A stretch of DNA of 64,000 nucleotides, taken from assembly GCA_027021615.1 (NCBI GenBank), contig JALUTY010000118.1:17821-81820 (forward strand), in the 5' to 3' direction. Shown here piece after piece: positions 46,262 through 57,958 of this stretch. This DNA comes from a bacterium (GTDB lineage Bacteria; Desulfobacterota; Deferrisomatia; Deferrisomatales; Deferrisomataceae). The notes under the pieces are model-generated. The model was given only the letters and a program-made list of their open reading frames with translations, searched no databases and had not been told where the DNA came from. Position 1 is the first letter of the stretch. Each line of letters begins with the position of its first letter. The translations under genes were made by a program, and so were the position numbers.

Positions 46262-47725
46262 ATGGCCCTCGAGTTACGGCAGAACCTGAATCAGCAGTTG
46301 CGTCTGACCCAGGAGCTGGTGATGACCCCCCAGCTCCAGCAGGCGATCAAGCTCCTTCAGCTCTCCCGGCTCGAGCTGCTGGAGCGGGTCCGCGAGGAGA
46401 TCGAGGAAAACCCGCTGCTGGAGGAGGTCCGGGAGGACGGAGCCTCGGAGGAGACGGCCCAGCCCGAGCCCGAGGCCTCCGGGCCGGGCCGGGCGGACGG
46501 TGTGGGCGAAGTCGAGCCTGAGGAGCCGGCCCCTACGGAGCCGGAGATCGACTGGGAGCAGTTCATCGCCCACTACGACGTCAGCCCCACCCCGGACGCC
46601 CCCATCGACATCCCCGAAGAACGGCCGTCCTATGAGAACTACCTCACCCCTGAGACCACCTTGCAGGATCACCTGCTGTGGCAGCTACGCCTGAGCCCCA
46701 TCGAGCGCGACGACCGCACCGTGGCCGAGCTGATCATCGGCAACGTGGACGAAGACGGGTACCTGAGGGCCACGGCGGAGGAGATCGCCCAGGTCGCGGA
46801 CACCACCCCCGAGCATGTGGAGAGAGTCCTGGCGGCGGTCCAGGAGTTCGATCCCCTGGGGGTGGCCTCCCGCAGCCTGGAGGAGTGCCTGCTGCGGCAG
46901 GTCCGGGAGCTCGACCTGGACCCTCTGGTGGAGCGGGTGATCCGCGAGGGGATGAGGGAGCTCGAGAACAAGAACTACAAGAGGCTGGCCACCCGGCTGG
47001 GGGTCGAGTTCGACGATGTGGTGGACGCGGCCCGACAGATCTCCCAGCTCGAGCCCCGGCCCGGTCGGAACTTCGCCTCCACCGGGGTGGACTACGTGGT
47101 GCCGGACGTGTACGTGGTGAAGGAGGGCGACGAGTACGTGGTGCGCCTCAACGACGAGGGGGTGCCTCGGCTTCGGATCTCCAGGTACTACCAACGGCTG
47201 CTCAAGGACGACCGGCCGGAGAGCCAGGAGGCGCGGGGATACATCCAGGAGCGGATGCAGGCCGCCGTGTGGCTGATCAAAAGCATCCACCAGCGCCAGC
47301 AAACCCTATACAAGGTGGCGTCGTCCATCGTGAAGTTTCAGAGGGAGTTCCTGGAGAAGGGGGTGAACCACCTGAGGCCCTTGATCCTTCGGGACGTGGC
47401 CGACGACATCGGCATGCACGAGTCCACCGTGAGCCGGATCACCACCCACAAGTACATGCACACCCCCCAGGGAACCTTCGAGCTGAAGTTCTTCTTCTCG
47501 AGCGGCATCCAGAGCAGCGACGGCGAGGACCTGGCCAGCCGCAGCGTGAAGGCGAGGATTCGAGAGCTGATTGGCAAGGAGGACCCTCAGAAGCCTTTGA
47601 GCGACCTGGAGATCGCGCGGCAGCTGGCCCAGCGGTGGGGCTTGAAGATCGCCCGTCGGACGGTCAGCAAGTACCGGGAGAGCATGGGCATCCTGCCGTC
47701 GTCGTCGAGAAAGAGGTACTTCTGA
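46262..47725 (+). CDS. rpoN: RNA polymerase sigma-54 factor
   Basis: A 487-residue sigma-54. Region I is Gln/Leu-rich (NLNQQLRLTQELVMTPQLQQA), an acidic region II follows, then the core-binding domain. The DNA-binding part includes the helix-turn-helix HESTVSRITTHKYMHTP and the RpoN box ARRTVSKYRESM near the end. ATG 46262 with AGAAGGTG upstream is preferred over GTG 46247. Position after lptB and before hpf-ptsN is the classic proteobacterial order. It permits transcription from -24/-12 promoters driven by enhancer-binding proteins. Confidence 0.96.
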   Translation: MALELRQNLNQQLRLTQELVMTPQLQQAIKLLQLSRLELLERVREEIEENPLLEEVREDGASEETAQPEPEASGPGRADGVGEVEPEEPAPTEPEIDWEQFIAHYDVSPTPDAPIDIPEERPSYENYLTPETTLQDHLLWQLRLSPIERDDRTVAELIIGNVDEDGYLRATAEEIAQVADTTPEHVERVLAAVQEFDPLGVASRSLEECLLRQVRELDLDPLVERVIREGMRELENKNYKRLATRLGVEFDDVVDAARQISQLEPRPGRNFASTGVDYVVPDVYVVKEGDEYVVRLNDEGVPRLRISRYYQRLLKDDRPESQEARGYIQERMQAAVWLIKSIHQRQQTLYKVASSIVKFQREFLEKGVNHLRPLILRDVADDIGMHESTVSRITTHKYMHTPQGTFELKFFFSSGIQSSDGEDLASRSVKARIRELIGKEDPQKPLSDLEIARQLAQRWGLKIARRTVSKYRESMGILPSSSRKRYF

Positions 47726-47750
47726 GCCGCGGGCGGCCCTACCGGCCGAA

Positions 47751-47779
47751 ATTGACACCTCCGAGGGCCTTTGTTAGGC
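47751..47779 (+). promoter_or_regulatory. Sigma-70-type promoter before hpf
   Basis: TTGACA (47751-47756), 17-base spacer, TAGGCT (47774-47779), 41 bases before the ATG of hpf. Confidence 0.5.
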
Positions 47780-47819
47780 TCCCGCGCTTGCCTTTCGAGA
47801 CCCCTGTAGGAGGATCCGA

Positions 47820-48374
47820 ATGAACCTAAATATCACGTTTCGCCACGCGGAACCGTCCGACGCCCTGAAGCAGTACGCCGCCGAAAAGATCCAGCGGCTT
47901 CACAAGTACTTTGACGGCATCGTGGACGGCCACATCGTTCTCACGGCCGAGAAGATCCGACACCTGGCCGAGGTGACGATCCACGCCAACGGTACCCGTA
48001 TCCATGCCAAGGAGGAGAGCACCGACTTCTACAGCGCCGTGGACAACGTGGTGGACAAGGTGGAGCGGCAGCTCAAGCGGTACAAAGAGAAGATCAAGAG
48101 GCACAAGCCGATCCGCGCCCGCGAGGCCCGGGCCATTCAGGAACGGGTGCTCGCGTTTGTTCCGGCCGAGGGCGGGGAGGCGGGGGAGGAGCCGACCAGT
48201 CCGAGGGTGATCCAGACCGAGCACTATACCAGCCAGCCCTTGAGCGTGGAGGATGCGGTCATGGAGATGGACCTCACGGACCGTTCGTTCCTCGTGTTCA
48301 TGGACGAGGACGGCCACGTCAAGGTGCTGTATCGACGAGACGACGGCAATTACGGGCTGATTGAGCCGGCCTGA
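47820..48374 (+). CDS. hpf: Ribosome hibernation promoting factor, long form
   Basis: A 184-residue protein that binds the 30S subunit and joins ribosomes into inactive 100S dimers in stationary phase. The N-terminal HPF/RaiA domain (MNLNITFRHAEPSDALKQYA, then HAKEESTDFYSAVDNVVDKVERQL) is followed by a linker and the C-terminal dimerisation domain (SVEDAVMEMDLTDRSFLVF and VLYRRDDGNYGLIEP) that marks the long form. The ATG follows TAGGAGGATCCGA. It is probably read from its own promoter at 47751. Confidence 0.95.
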   Translation: MNLNITFRHAEPSDALKQYAAEKIQRLHKYFDGIVDGHIVLTAEKIRHLAEVTIHANGTRIHAKEESTDFYSAVDNVVDKVERQLKRYKEKIKRHKPIRAREARAIQERVLAFVPAEGGEAGEEPTSPRVIQTEHYTSQPLSVEDAVMEMDLTDRSFLVFMDEDGHVKVLYRRDDGNYGLIEPA

Positions 48375-48423
48375 CCCGGGCCGGAGACGGGTGGACACGG
48401 GGGCCAGTCGGGAGGCGGTTCGA

Positions 48424-48885
48424 ATGAATTTGCTCGAATTTCTGCCCAGGGAGCGCATTCTCCCCCACCTCAAGGCCCGGGACAAGGAGGGCGTTCTGGC
48501 CGAGCTGGTGGAGGTGCTGGTAGCGGAGCACAAGGTGCGCGACGGGCGCCAGGCCGTCCAGGTGCTGCTGGACCGGGAGAGGCTAGGCAGCACCGGGATC
48601 GGCGAGGGCATCGCCATCCCGCACGGCAAGCTCCGGGACCTGGACGAGCTGGTTGCGGTGTTCGGCCGCAGCCCCGAGGGGGTGGAGTTCGACAGCATGG
48701 ACGGGGCCCCGGTTCACCTGTTCTTCCTGCTGATGGCCCCGGAGAACTCGGCCAGCACCCACCTGAAGGCTCTCGCCCGCATCTCCCGGCTCCTCAAGGA
48801 CCGGTCCTTCCGTGAGGAACTCCTCCAGGCAGGCTCCCAGGAGGAGCTCTACGAGATCATCGCCCGTGAGGACGAGAAGTACTGA
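48424..48885 (+). CDS. ptsN: Nitrogen PTS EIIA-like protein
   Basis: A 153-residue EIIA of the fructose/mannitol fold. The phospho-accepting His67 is in GIAIPHGK. It acts in signalling, receiving phosphate from HPr-type proteins rather than carrying sugar. GGGAGGCGG lies 5 bases before the ATG. Its place after rpoN-hpf and before hprK and rapZ is conserved. Confidence 0.94.
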   Translation: MNLLEFLPRERILPHLKARDKEGVLAELVEVLVAEHKVRDGRQAVQVLLDRERLGSTGIGEGIAIPHGKLRDLDELVAVFGRSPEGVEFDSMDGAPVHLFFLLMAPENSASTHLKALARISRLLKDRSFREELLQAGSQEELYEIIAREDEKY

Positions 48886-48907
48886 GGGGGCCCAACCCTC
48901 CCTCACG

Positions 48908-49831
48908 GTGTCCGACCTCCTGGCCGACGCCGCGGGCTACCGGCTCGACCTGGAGCTTCTGGCCGGGGCCGGAGGCGTGGAACGGGAGATCCGTGTGCCC
49001 CGGATCCAAAAACCGGGCCTGGCCCTCGCCGGATACGTGGACCAGATCCGGTCCCACCGCGTGCAGATCCTCGGAGCGACCGAGCTGGCGTACCTGGCCA
49101 CACTCGACCCGGCCACCGCCCAGGCCAACGTGGCCCGGGTGTTCGAGGCGGGTGCGGCGTGCTTCGTGGTCACCAAGGGCCTGGAGCCCCCGGACTACGT
49201 GGCCGGCCATGCCGATCGGACCCACACCCCCTTGCTCCGCACCACGCTGCGCAGCTCGGTGTTCATCGACCGGATCGATCGGTTTCTGGCCGACCGGCTG
49301 GCGCCCCGCATCCGTATCCATGGGGTCCTGATCGACGTCATGGAGGTGGGGATCCTGCTCAGGGGGGAGAGCGGCATCGGCAAGAGCGAGTGTGCCCTGG
49401 ACCTGATCCGGAGGGGCCACCGGCTGGTGGCGGACGACGTGGTGGAGATCCGCCGGTACGCCCCCTTCCGGCTGGTGGGAACCGGCCTCGATCTGATCCG
49501 GTACCATATCGAGATCCGGGGGATCGGCATCCTGGACATCCGTGAGTTGTTTGGCATCACCTCGGTGCGGGACGAGAAGGAGGTGGAGCTGGCGGTGGAG
49601 CTCGTGCCGTGGCGCGAGGGCGAGGTCTACGAGCGGCTCGGCCTGGAGGAGCGGACCCAGCCGATCCTGGGGGTGGAGGTGCCGTACCTGCGGATTCCGG
49701 TGGCTCCCGGCCGGAGCATCGCTTCAGTGGTGGAGGTGGCCGCCCGGAACCACCTGCTCCGGCGGATGGGGCACCACTCGGCGATCCGGTTGGCCGAACG
49801 CCTGGACGCGGCTCTTCGGGAGGAGCCGTGA
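48908..49831 (+). CDS. hprK: HPr kinase/phosphorylase
   Basis: Bifunctional enzyme of 307 residues that adds or removes phosphate on the regulatory Ser of HPr. The N-terminal domain starts VSDLLADAAGYRLDLELLAG; Walker A is GESGIGKSEC at about 153-162, and the family signature IRELFGITSVRDEKEVELAV comes later. GTG 48908 is chosen from homology, but has no close ribosome-binding site; GTG 48866 inside ptsN is an alternative. Its target Ser51 is present in the HPr encoded at 53232. Confidence 0.93.
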   Translation: MSDLLADAAGYRLDLELLAGAGGVEREIRVPRIQKPGLALAGYVDQIRSHRVQILGATELAYLATLDPATAQANVARVFEAGAACFVVTKGLEPPDYVAGHADRTHTPLLRTTLRSSVFIDRIDRFLADRLAPRIRIHGVLIDVMEVGILLRGESGIGKSECALDLIRRGHRLVADDVVEIRRYAPFRLVGTGLDLIRYHIEIRGIGILDIRELFGITSVRDEKEVELAVELVPWREGEVYERLGLEERTQPILGVEVPYLRIPVAPGRSIASVVEVAARNHLLRRMGHHSAIRLAERLDAALREEP

Positions 49832-50691
49832 ACCGGGTCCGCCTGGTCGTGGTCACGGGGCTGTCGGGATCCGGCAAGTCCTCGGCCCTCCGGGCCCTGG
49901 AGGACCTGGGGTTTTTCTGTGTGGACAACCTGCCTGCACGGCTTCTGGTGCGGTTCCTGGAACTGAGCGTGCTGGCCGGAGGTGAGATCCACAAGGTGGC
50001 CGTGGGCATGGACCTGCGGGAGCCCCACTTCTTGGAGGACTACCGTCAGGCGTTCCAGGAGGTCGAGCGCCTGGGGATCCGCACCGAGGTGCTCTACCTG
50101 GAGGCGTCCGACGAGGTGTTGGTGCGCCGGTTCAGCGAGACCCGGCGGCGCCATCCCCTGGCCCGGGACGGCTCGCTGGTCGAAGGCATCGTCCGGGAGC
50201 GTCGCCTGTTCGAGGAGATCAAGGGGGCGGCCGACCGGGTGATCGACACCTCGGCTATGAACGTGCACGATTTGAAACGGGCGGTGTGGAGCTACTTCCG
50301 GGCCGGGCCGGAGGACCGCACCCTTCAGGTGAACCTCCTGAGCTTCGGGTACCGGTACGGCATCCCCCACGAGGCGGACATCTTGCTGGACGTACGGTTC
50401 CTGCCAAACCCTTACTTCGTTCCCGCCTTGAAAGGCCGCACGGGCCGGGAGGCGGCCGTGCAGGATCACGTGCTCTCCTCGGAGCAGGCCCAGGAGTTTC
50501 TCCGGCGGTTCCTGGACCTTCTGGGATTCCTGGTGCCCCTGTACGAGCAGGAGGGAAAGACCTCGTTAACCGTGGCCATCGGCTGCACGGGGGGCAAGCA
50601 CCGTTCGGTGAGCCTGGTGGAGGAGATCGGCCGACGGCTCCAGGCGAAGGGGCGGGCCGTGCGGGTCCTCCACCGAGACGTGGAGCGTTGA
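49828..50691 (+). CDS. rapZ: RNase adapter protein RapZ
   Basis: A 287-residue nucleotide-binding protein. Walker A GLSGSGKSSAL lies at about 10-20, followed by GFFCVDNLPARLL. The C-terminal domain has FLPNPYF and GCTGGKHRSV. In enterobacteria it directs decay of the GlmZ small RNA to tune glucosamine-6-phosphate supply; the target here is unknown. The GTG overlaps the hprK stop (GTGA), giving a conserved ptsN-hprK-rapZ unit. Confidence 0.95.
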   Translation: MNRVRLVVVTGLSGSGKSSALRALEDLGFFCVDNLPARLLVRFLELSVLAGGEIHKVAVGMDLREPHFLEDYRQAFQEVERLGIRTEVLYLEASDEVLVRRFSETRRRHPLARDGSLVEGIVRERRLFEEIKGAADRVIDTSAMNVHDLKRAVWSYFRAGPEDRTLQVNLLSFGYRYGIPHEADILLDVRFLPNPYFVPALKGRTGREAAVQDHVLSSEQAQEFLRRFLDLLGFLVPLYEQEGKTSLTVAIGCTGGKHRSVSLVEEIGRRLQAKGRAVRVLHRDVER

Positions 50692-50919
50692 GGAGCTTCT
50701 AGAAACTAGAGACTAGAAACTAGAGACTAGAGACTGGAAACCGAGAGCCCTTCGCTCACGTGGTGAGTCCCCGGATAGGGGCCGCGTCCGGCGCTCCACC
50801 AGGCCCCATGGCCCCGAGCTTTGGCGCGGTTCGAGAGCCGCCTGGCTGCCTGGTGGGCCGAAAGCCTTATTAGACCGACGACCAACGACTAACGACCAAC
50901 GACCGATGACACAGAGAAG
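50692..50919. repeat. Repeat mosaic before the PTS genes
   Basis: ACTAGAR heptamers, about six units (50702-50738), then an inverted copy of the CCCCGAGCTTTGG word with GCCGCCTG octamers and GGGCCGAAAGCC (50808-50868), then CGACCAA/CGACTAA heptamers (50873-50908). The EIIA start follows 12 bases later. Confidence 0.88.
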
Positions 50920-51339
50920 ATGATCGGGATCGTGGTGGTGGCCCATCAGGATCTGGCCGAGGCCCTCGTGCGGGCGGCAGAAGGGATCACAGGCCCTCTG
51001 CCCGGGGTGCATGCGGTGGCGTTGAGCTATCAGGACCCGGCCGACGTTGCTCGCCGACGGCTCGAGAAGGTCTTGCGTCGGGCGGACTCGGGGGACGGGG
51101 TGCTGGTGCTCACCGACATGTTCGGGGGGACCCCCACCAACCTGAGCCTCCCGTTCCTGGAGCCGGGCCGGGTGGAGGTGCTCACCGGCGTCAACCTGCC
51201 GGTGCTTCTGAAGGCCCACACGGCCCGGGCCGGCACCGACGTGGCCGGCCTGGCCCGCCAGCTTCGCGAGTACGGCCTACGCAGCTTCGTGCTGGCCAGC
51301 GAGCTGTGGAACGCGCGCCCCGGAGAGGGGGCGCGATGA
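50920..51339 (+). CDS. PTS mannose-family EIIA component
   Basis: A 139-residue EIIA of the mannose fold. Phospho-accepting His9 is in VVVAHQDLAEAL, and VLVLTDMFGGTPTN is the second active-site loop. It receives phosphate from HPr and passes it to the EIIB encoded next. The stop overlaps the EIIB start by 4 bases. Confidence 0.92.
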   Translation: MIGIVVVAHQDLAEALVRAAEGITGPLPGVHAVALSYQDPADVARRRLEKVLRRADSGDGVLVLTDMFGGTPTNLSLPFLEPGRVEVLTGVNLPVLLKAHTARAGTDVAGLARQLREYGLRSFVLASELWNARPGEGAR

Positions 51340-51824
51340 GCGTGCTGCTCGCTCGGGTGGACAACCGCCTGGTGCACGGCCAGGTGCTCGAGGCCTGGGT
51401 GCCGTACCTGGAGGCCGATCTGATCGTGGTGGTGGGCGGTGAGGAGAGTCGGGACCCGTTTCGACGAAGCCTGTTTCAGGCGCTGAGCACCCCCCAGGTG
51501 AAGGTGGAGGTGGTGGCTCCGGAGGAGGCCCCGACCTTGGTGGAGCGGGAGGGGGCCCACCGGATCCTTCTGCTGTTTCCGGACGTGGACGCCGCCTGGA
51601 AGGCGTTCCGGGCGGGGCTTCGGTTCGAGCGGTTGAACCTGGGCAACGTGCACCCCCGACAGGGCGGGCACCGGGTCACCCGCACGGTATACCTGACCAC
51701 CGAGGACGAGGAAGAGCTGCGGGATCTGCAGGCCCATGGGGTGCAGCTCGAGGCGCGGGCGCTCCCCACGGACGCGAGCCCCAAACCGGACACGCTCCTC
51801 GGCCCAGGAGGCTCCGGCCGGTGA
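51336..51824 (+). CDS. PTS mannose-family EIIB component
   Basis: A 162-residue cytoplasmic EIIB. RVDNRLVHGQVLEAW carries the phospho-accepting His14 in the family motif, and LGNVHPRQGG is conserved later. ATGA overlap with EIIA and GTGA overlap with EIIC couple the four components. The sugar cannot be inferred. Confidence 0.92.
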   Translation: MSVLLARVDNRLVHGQVLEAWVPYLEADLIVVVGGEESRDPFRRSLFQALSTPQVKVEVVAPEEAPTLVEREGAHRILLLFPDVDAAWKAFRAGLRFERLNLGNVHPRQGGHRVTRTVYLTTEDEEELRDLQAHGVQLEARALPTDASPKPDTLLGPGGSGR

Positions 51825-52507
51825 TCCAGGACTGGCTGCTCCTGACCCTGGTGGGGGGGGTGGCGTTTCTGGACCGCACGGCCGCGGTCCAGTCCATGGC
51901 GTCCCGGCCCTTGGTGACGGGGGCGGTGGCCGGGTGGATCCTGGGAAGGCCCGACGCGGGCTTGCTGGTGGGCGCTTTGTTGGAGCTTTTCTGGCTGTAC
52001 GAGCTGCCAGTGGGCGCGGCCGTGCCGCCGGACGAGGCCGGGGCCGGCCTGGCAGCCGCGGTGGTGGCGGCCTCGCTGCCCGACGCCGCGGATCTGTGGG
52101 CCCGGTTGGGGGCCGGTGGGATGGCGGGCTTGGCGGCCGGCCACGTGGGGGGCCGGGTGGACGTGGCCGTACGACGGTGGAACCGGGACCTGGTGGGGCG
52201 GGCGCGAGCGGCTTTGGCGGCCGGGGAGGAGCCCGGGCTCGGGAGGCTGGTGCTCGTGGGCGGGGTCAGGTTCTGGGCGGCGGGGACGACACTGGGGCTG
52301 GCATTGGCAGGGGTGGGCCTGTGGCTGGGCCCCCGGGTCCCGGCGCCGGCGTTTCGGGGGCTGGGGCTCCTGGGTGTGACCCTGGTGGTGCTGGGGGCGT
52401 CGGTGTGCTTGGGGCGGCTGGCCAGCCGCAGGGCCAAGGGGTGTTTCCTGGCGGGGGCGATGGTCGGGGCCGGGGTGGGGAAAGGGGCCTGGCCGTGGCG
52501 AGGGTAG
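51821..52507 (+). CDS. PTS mannose-family EIIC membrane component
   Basis: A 228-residue membrane protein with about six or seven helices, forming the sugar channel with EIID. The segment AAVQSMASRPLVTGAVAGWILG and GALLELFWLYELPVGAAVPPD are characteristic. It is rather short and Ala/Gly-rich compared with enteric EIIC, as in other deltaproteobacterial copies. Confidence 0.88.
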   Translation: MIQDWLLLTLVGGVAFLDRTAAVQSMASRPLVTGAVAGWILGRPDAGLLVGALLELFWLYELPVGAAVPPDEAGAGLAAAVVAASLPDAADLWARLGAGGMAGLAAGHVGGRVDVAVRRWNRDLVGRARAALAAGEEPGLGRLVLVGGVRFWAAGTTLGLALAGVGLWLGPRVPAPAFRGLGLLGVTLVVLGASVCLGRLASRRAKGCFLAGAMVGAGVGKGAWPWRG

Positions 52508-53235
52508 GCCGGGGAGATCTGGCCCGGTGCTACGTGCGCTCCCTGGCCCTGCAGGCCGCATGGAGCTTCGACGCTATGCAGTCCGTGGGATTCGCCTTCG
52601 TGCTGGAGCCTGCCCTTCGGCGGATCCACCACACCGGGGCCCCGTTGCGCCAGGCTTTCGAACGGCACTTGGAGTTCTTCAACACCCACCCGTTCCTGGC
52701 ATCGGCCGTGATCGGCGCCGTGGTCCGGATGGAGGAGGAAGGGGCTCCTGCCGAGGAGATCCGGCGGTTCAAGAACGCTTTGATGGGCCCCTGCGGGGCG
52801 CTGGGCGACAGCTTTTTCTGGGCCGGAGCGAAGCCGGCCCTGGTGGCCGCGGCCGCGGCCCTGGCCTGGTTGGGGGCGGGATGGGCGCCCTGGGCGTTTG
52901 TGGCAGCGTTTGGCACCCTGGGGCTGGCCAGCCGGGCCGTGTGGCTGGTGCGGGGTTACCGACTGGGCCCGGCCGTGGCCGAGGCCCTGGCGCGGGTCGG
53001 GTTCTTGGGAAAGGCGCAGCGGCTCAAGGATGCCGCAGCTGCCCTGACCGGCCTGGTCCTGGCCGCGGCCGTGGGGCGGGCCCTGGGGGCGGAAGGGGCG
53101 GCGCGGTGGTTGTGGATCGGCGGGGCGGTCCTGGTGTCCATGGTTCTTGCCGAGGGGGTTCGCCGGGGCCTACGGCCGGAGTGGGCAGCCGTGGCCCTCG
53201 GGACCGCCTGCCTCGGGCTGGGGATGTGGTGGTGA
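52495..53235 (+). CDS. PTS mannose-family EIID membrane component
   Basis: A 246-residue EIID. SLALQAAWSFDAMQSVGFAFVLEPAL, HLEFFNTHPFLASAVIGAV and KNALMGPCGALGDSFFWAGAKP are the family's conserved stretches. The GTG at 52495 overlaps EIIC by 13 bases. The last third is hydrophobic. With EIIA, EIIB and EIIC it makes a full transporter, so this PTS is not purely regulatory in gene content. Confidence 0.9.
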   Translation: MARVGRGDLARCYVRSLALQAAWSFDAMQSVGFAFVLEPALRRIHHTGAPLRQAFERHLEFFNTHPFLASAVIGAVVRMEEEGAPAEEIRRFKNALMGPCGALGDSFFWAGAKPALVAAAAALAWLGAGWAPWAFVAAFGTLGLASRAVWLVRGYRLGPAVAEALARVGFLGKAQRLKDAAAALTGLVLAAAVGRALGAEGAARWLWIGGAVLVSMVLAEGVRRGLRPEWAAVALGTACLGLGMWW

Positions 53236-53525
53236 GGGAGGACGACGTGGTGGAGCGGAGGTTCGAGATCGTCAACACCTTGGGCTTGCACGCCCGCGCG
53301 GCCGCGGCCCTGGTGCAGACCGCGCAGAAGTTCCGCTCGCACATCGAGGTGGAGAAGGACGGCACCGTGGTGAACGGTAAAAGCATCATGGGCCTCCTTA
53401 TGCTGGCCGCCGCCCGGGGCAGCCACATTGTGGTTCGCGCCCAGGGTGACGACGCGGCCGAGGCCGTGGACGAACTGGGCGAGCTGATCCGCAACGGCTT
53501 CTGGGAAGGCGAGGGATCTGGGTGA
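53232..53525 (+). CDS. ptsH: HPr phosphocarrier protein
   Basis: A 97-residue HPr. NTLGLHARAAAALVQTA contains phospho-His20, and VNGKSIMGLLMLAA has the regulatory Ser51 that HPr kinase (48908) would target. GTG 53232 overlaps the EIID stop; GTG 53247 would give a slightly shorter protein. The stop overlaps the EI start. Confidence 0.94.
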   Translation: MREDDVVERRFEIVNTLGLHARAAAALVQTAQKFRSHIEVEKDGTVVNGKSIMGLLMLAAARGSHIVVRAQGDDAAEAVDELGELIRNGFWEGEGSG

Positions 53526-55306
53526 AGATCATTCGGCAGAAGGCGCGGCTCCGGGGCATCGCGGTGAGCCCCGGCATTGTCATCGGGAAGGCCTATCTGG
53601 TGGACCGCCGCAAGGTCCACCCCCCCGAGAAGATCATCGATCCCTCCGAGGTGGAAGCGGAGGTGGCCCGGTTTCGTCGGGCCCTCGAGGAGACGAGGGC
53701 CCAGCTGCAGGAGATCAAGGCCCACTACGAGTCCGGTGGCCTGGGAGAGCACTCCTACCTGGTAGATGTGCACCTGCTGATGCTCCAGGACCGGATGATC
53801 GCGGGCGAGACCGAGCGGCGGATCCGCGAGAACCTGGAGAGCGCGGACTGGGCCCTGTGGCAGGTTCTCGAGGGTATCAAGTCGTCGTTCGAGGGCATGG
53901 ACGACGAGTACTTCCGAGATCGCCGCACCGACCTGGAGCACTTGGGCGACCGGGTCCTCCGGACGCTCTCGGGCCGGCGGCACGAGCGGATCTCCGACAT
54001 CCAGGGCGACGTGGTGGTGGTGGCCCACGACCTGTCCCCCATGGACACCGCCCAGATGGACGTGTCCCGGATCCGGGGGTTCGTGACGGATCTGGGCGGC
54101 CGCACGTCCCACACGGCGATCCTGGCTCGCAGCCTGAACATCCCCGCAGTGGTGGGGCTGGAGACCGTGACCGACGTCGCAAACGGCGGCGACACCATCG
54201 TGGTGGACGGGCTCACCGGCGATGTGGTCCTGAACCCCACGCCCGAGGATCTGGAGGGCTACCGCCGGAAGCAGGTCCGGTACGAGGCCCTCCAGCAGGA
54301 GCTGGAGTCGCTGGCCGTGCTGCCGGCGGTCACCCGCGACGGCCACAAGGTGAAGGTGGGGGCCAACATCGAGCTGCTGGAGGAGATGCGCTCCCTGCGG
54401 CGGTACGGGGCAGAGGGGATCGGCCTGTACCGCACCGAGTTCCTGTACATGAACCGGCCCGCCCCGCCGGACGAGGAGGAGCAGTACGAGACCTACCGCC
54501 GAGTGGTCGAGGCGGTGCGGCCGTTCTCGGTGACGATCCGGACGCTGGACATCGGGGGGGACAAGATGGTCCAGGCGGTGCCCATCGAGGAGGAAGGCAA
54601 CCCCGCCCTGGGCCTGCGGTCCATCCGGCTGTGCTTGAAGGAGAAGGCTCTGTTCCGCACCCAGCTGCGGGCCATCCTCCGGGCCAGTGCCCACGGCACA
54701 ATCCGGATCATGTTCCCCATGATCTCCGGGGTGGGGGAGTTGCGGGCGGCCCTCGGGGTGCTCGACGAGGCGCGGAAGGAGTTGGACGCCCGCGGCCAGC
54801 CCTACGACCCCAACGTGGCCGTGGGAGCCATGATTGAGGTGCCCTCGGCCGCGGTCACCGCAGACCTGATGGCTCCCCTGGTGGACTTCTTCTCCATCGG
54901 CACGAACGACCTGATCCAGTACGCTCTGGCTATTGACCGGGTGAACGAGCACGTGGCCTACCTGTACGAGCCCCTACACCCCGCGGTGCTACGGATGATC
55001 CGGGCCACCTGCGAGGCCGGGGCCCGGGAGGGGATCCCGGTGGCCGTGTGCGGTGAGATGGCAGGGGACGAGATCTACACCCTGGTGCTTCTCGGGCTGG
55101 GGGTGCAGGAGCTGTCCATGCACGCCCTGTCGATCCCCAGGGTAAAGCGGATCATCCACCACACCACCCTGGCCGAGGCCCGGGACCTGGCCGCCAAGGC
55201 TCTGGAGCTGCGGACCGCGGGCGAGGTGCACGCGTTCGTGGAGGAGTACATGCGGTCCCACTACCCGTGGCTGGTGGACCCCTTGGAGTGGGGTGGAGAC
55301 GCCTGA
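53522..55306 (+). CDS. ptsI: PTS enzyme I
   Basis: A 594-residue phosphoenolpyruvate-protein phosphotransferase that starts the phosphorelay. The N-terminal HPr-binding domain is followed by the phospho-His197 in GGRTSHTAILARSLNIPAV, then the PEP-binding barrel with GIGLYRTEFLYM, RTLDIGGDKM, and FSIGTNDLIQY. The Cys in AVCGEMAGD is also conserved. There is no GAF domain, so this is the sugar-type EI, not PtsP. It ends the PTS operon. Confidence 0.96.
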   Translation: MKIIRQKARLRGIAVSPGIVIGKAYLVDRRKVHPPEKIIDPSEVEAEVARFRRALEETRAQLQEIKAHYESGGLGEHSYLVDVHLLMLQDRMIAGETERRIRENLESADWALWQVLEGIKSSFEGMDDEYFRDRRTDLEHLGDRVLRTLSGRRHERISDIQGDVVVVAHDLSPMDTAQMDVSRIRGFVTDLGGRTSHTAILARSLNIPAVVGLETVTDVANGGDTIVVDGLTGDVVLNPTPEDLEGYRRKQVRYEALQQELESLAVLPAVTRDGHKVKVGANIELLEEMRSLRRYGAEGIGLYRTEFLYMNRPAPPDEEEQYETYRRVVEAVRPFSVTIRTLDIGGDKMVQAVPIEEEGNPALGLRSIRLCLKEKALFRTQLRAILRASAHGTIRIMFPMISGVGELRAALGVLDEARKELDARGQPYDPNVAVGAMIEVPSAAVTADLMAPLVDFFSIGTNDLIQYALAIDRVNEHVAYLYEPLHPAVLRMIRATCEAGAREGIPVAVCGEMAGDEIYTLVLLGLGVQELSMHALSIPRVKRIIHHTTLAEARDLAAKALELRTAGEVHAFVEEYMRSHYPWLVDPLEWGGDA

Positions 55307-55455
55307 GCGGCTGCCGGCTCCAGGAATCTGCGAGCCCCGTGTCGCCGGAATCCAGGGCCGCCCGGGCCCGATGGGTGGTGGCATAAACGGGGTAGAGAGG
55401 GAACGGACCTCGGCCGGCATGTGCGGCCGTCACGCCATGAAAAAGGAGTAATCCC

Positions 55456-57958
<2,503 letters not shown>

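Noticed and set aside
55307..55455. Possible S-adenosylmethionine riboswitch before metK, or S-adenosylhomocysteine riboswitch before ahcY
   Set aside because: I could not place the conserved cores of known classes in either leader; the ahcY leader is only octamers.
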